Origin: an uncultured Planctomycetaceae bacterium
GTDB lineage: Bacteria; Planctomycetota; Planctomycetia; Planctomycetales; Planctomycetaceae
Direction of reading: 5' to 3'
Assembly (NCBI GenBank): GCA_937916515.1
Contig: CALFSX010000091.1
Span: 1-64,000 of the forward strand
Length of the DNA: 64,000 nucleotides
Shown here: one piece after another, positions 62,235 through 64,000 of the stretch
Layout of the letters: each line of letters starts with the position of its first letter
How positions within the stretch are numbered: position 1 is the first letter of the stretch
The notes under the pieces: model-generated
Told to the model about the DNA's origin: nothing
Seen by the model: the letters and a program-made list of their open reading frames with translations, nothing else
Databases searched by the model: none
Made by a program: the position numbers and the translations under genes

Positions 62235-63533
62235 CTATTTTCGGATCGCCCAAAGAGCGTCGAAGGTTCGAAGATAGATCGTTCCGTTGGATATTACAGG
62301 CGACGCTGACATCGCTTCGTTCGTGTCGTTTTGTGACACAATTTCAAACTTCGGCCCTGTCTTTACAACGGTGATTTTGCCATCACGTGCTGTGAGGTAG
62401 ACGTGGTCATCAGCAAGCACGGGGGACGCTCTATGGCGTTGGTTGTGAGTACGTTCGTGATAGATTTCCGCACCTGTCTGGCGATTCAGGCACATCAGCT
62501 GACCGCTTTCGCGGCACAGATAGATGTAGTCGCTGTCGATCAGTGGTGAAGGAACGTCGGGCGTGTTCTTGTCAATCATCCATAACAGAGCTTCGCTGCT
62601 GTTTGTGAGATCGCCGGAAGCATCGGCACGAATGGCAAACAGCGGCCCGTTCTTGGCGGTTGGAACGATGATGATGCCTTCTGCGGCTGCCGGTGAAGCC
62701 ACGAAACGGAGGGTTGGGTGGTACTTGCGATCAGGATCGTCGTGTGGGTTGAGTCCGCCAAGTCGCCACAGTTCTTTGCCATCTTCAAGAGCGTACGCGA
62801 TGGTGAAGTCAGCTCCATGAGTAATCAGATAGGCTGTTGTTCCAAAGTTGTACAACATCGGTGAGGCGTAGGAATGTTCGTTTTCGTTTTCTGCACCTGT
62901 GACGCGTTCTTTTTTCCAGATTGTTGATCCGTCTTCGGCGTTCAGGCACACAACGATTGCTTCCTGAGTGCTGGCCTTCCCGTCACCATGAATCAGTTGG
63001 ATGAACAGTCGGCCTTCATGCAGCACGGGGGTTGCCGACATGCCGAACGCGATGTCAAATTTACCAAATCGTTCCTGCAGATTCAGTTTCCAGACTGCTG
63101 TGCCATCCAATGTGTAGCAGGCCACATCGCCGGTTCCCATCATGGTCCAGACGTGTTTTCCGTCGGTGACCGGTGACGGCGATGCGGAGTTGCCTTCGTC
63201 GCCTCTGGCATCCTTGTTTCCAGTGCCGACATTCTGCCGCCACTGTTCTTTGCCGTCAGTGCCGAAGCACATCAGCAACAGGTTTTCGCCTTCAATCGAC
63301 GTCAGGAAAATCTGATTATTCCAGACAACAGGTGTCGCTCCCGCTGGTCCTGGTAAAGGTGTCCGCCAGGCGACGTTTTTATCTTTCGTCCATTCTGTTG
63401 GCAGGTTGGTTTCTGTGGAAATTCCGTTGCTGGTGGGACCTCGCCATGATGTCCAGTTGTCAGCCATCAGGGGGCCGGACAGGCCAAGAAACAAGGCGAA
63501 TGCAAATAGGTTCACAGGACGTTGGTGGGACAT
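62235..63533 (-). CDS. Secreted PQQ-binding-like beta-propeller protein
   Basis: NWTSWRGPTSNGISTETNLPTEWTKDKNVAWRTPLPGPAGATPVVWNNQIFLTS; repeated propeller blades; signal peptide. Confidence 0.9.
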   Translation of the reverse strand: MSHQRPVNLFAFALFLGLSGPLMADNWTSWRGPTSNGISTETNLPTEWTKDKNVAWRTPLPGPAGATPVVWNNQIFLTSIEGENLLLMCFGTDGKEQWRQNVGTGNKDARGDEGNSASPSPVTDGKHVWTMMGTGDVACYTLDGTAVWKLNLQERFGKFDIAFGMSATPVLHEGRLFIQLIHGDGKASTQEAIVVCLNAEDGSTIWKKERVTGAENENEHSYASPMLYNFGTTAYLITHGADFTIAYALEDGKELWRLGGLNPHDDPDRKYHPTLRFVASPAAAEGIIIVPTAKNGPLFAIRADASGDLTNSSEALLWMIDKNTPDVPSPLIDSDYIYLCRESGQLMCLNRQTGAEIYHERTHNQRHRASPVLADDHVYLTARDGKITVVKTGPKFEIVSQNDTNEAMSASPVISNGTIYLRTFDALWAIRK

Positions 63534-63685
63534 TTGTTTGATCTCGGAAGTCGCAGGGTGTTTGTGGTTTTTTGTGGAGCGTTTAGGGGCAGTCGGTCGG
63601 TTGCGAGTTTAGCGGCTTGTGCGACGCGACCTCGCTATGCTGAAAACCGCTGAATTTCAGGTCGCCAGCTTTTGATGTTGTCAGG

Positions 63686-64000
63686 CTACTTGTTGCCGGG
63701 ATTAAGATAGCAGACGACATTCCTGCTGGCTCGCCCCGCAACAAGAAAGTCGAGATCTCCATCGGAATCGATGTCCACCACTCGGATGTCGTAGGCTTCC
63801 TGATCGGTGCCGACAATGTGTGGCGTAAAGCTTCCGTTGCCGTTGTTTTCGTACCAGACGCAGCGTTTGCTGCCGTAAGCACAGGTGACAGCGTCTACGT
63901 CGCCGTCGCCATCGATGTCTGTTACCTGCAGGCAGTGAGGTTCCTGGATATCAGCATCGATTGTGTGTTCTGTCCATGTGGGAGCTTCAAACCAGATCAC
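63686..64000 (-). CDS. FG-GAP/VCBS repeat protein, C-terminal part (truncated by window edge)
   Basis: VTDIDGDGDVDAVTCAYGSKRCVWYENNGNGSFTPHIVG..VVDIDSDGDLDFLVAGR. Confidence 0.85.
   Translation of the reverse strand: MIWFEAPTWTEHTIDADIQEPHCLQVTDIDGDGDVDAVTCAYGSKRCVWYENNGNGSFTPHIVGTDQEAYDIRVVDIDSDGDLDFLVAGRASRNVVCYLNPGNK

Noticed and set aside
1-64000. CRISPR array, phage or secondary-metabolite cluster
   Set aside because: No regularly spaced short repeats with unique spacers, no structural phage genes and no PKS/NRPS-type ORFs were seen.

Overview
This window looks like a planctomycete chromosome segment. Support: DUF1559/prepilin-type protein, short-form GSII-like glutamine synthetase, lineage-typical lipoproteins, and PQQ-propeller and VCBS proteins. 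From left to right it contains: (1) a YceI-like lipoprotein; (2) a large flagellar locus on + (flgB-flgC-fliE-fliF-fliG-fliH-fliI-fliJ-like-motE-like-fliQ-fliR-flhB-motA and two divergent tandem motB-like genes), without fliP, fliM, fliN or flhA; (3) a DUF1559 pseudopilin followed by a GTG-start 55-aa lipoprotein absent from the ORF track, and a substrate-binding-protein/OmpA fusion; (4) an M42 peptidase, an SPFH protein plus a small RHH-like protein, rpsB and tsf; (5) a 26.0-34.6 kb accessory stretch of membrane, HEAT and WD40 proteins with several frameshifted or decayed reading frames; (6) metabolic genes: glutamine synthetase, sulfotransferase, methyltransferase, molybdopterin oxidoreductase, DUF2156, ABM monooxygenase, DUF1853, PD40-M28-PDZ peptidase, Cys-rich lipoprotein, kbl; (7) an RND efflux pair whose permease carries an EF-hand-like insertion; (8) a XerC/D-type recombinase, TPR protein, nitroreductase, PQQ-propeller protein and the end of a VCBS/FG-GAP protein. 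The most unusual non-coding signal is a dispersed hairpin-rich repeat family (R1, ~90-140 bp, at least 8 full or partial copies; R2, ~100-150 bp, 2 copies). R1 begins with CTAACAAGGGC..GCCCTT, and in three copies its TAA is the stop codon of the upstream gene. At 58.41-58.76 kb, R1 and R2 form a nested composite palindrome directly upstream of the recombinase gene. No rRNA, tRNA or CRISPR was recognised by eye. All family calls are from reading the translations; no searches were run.
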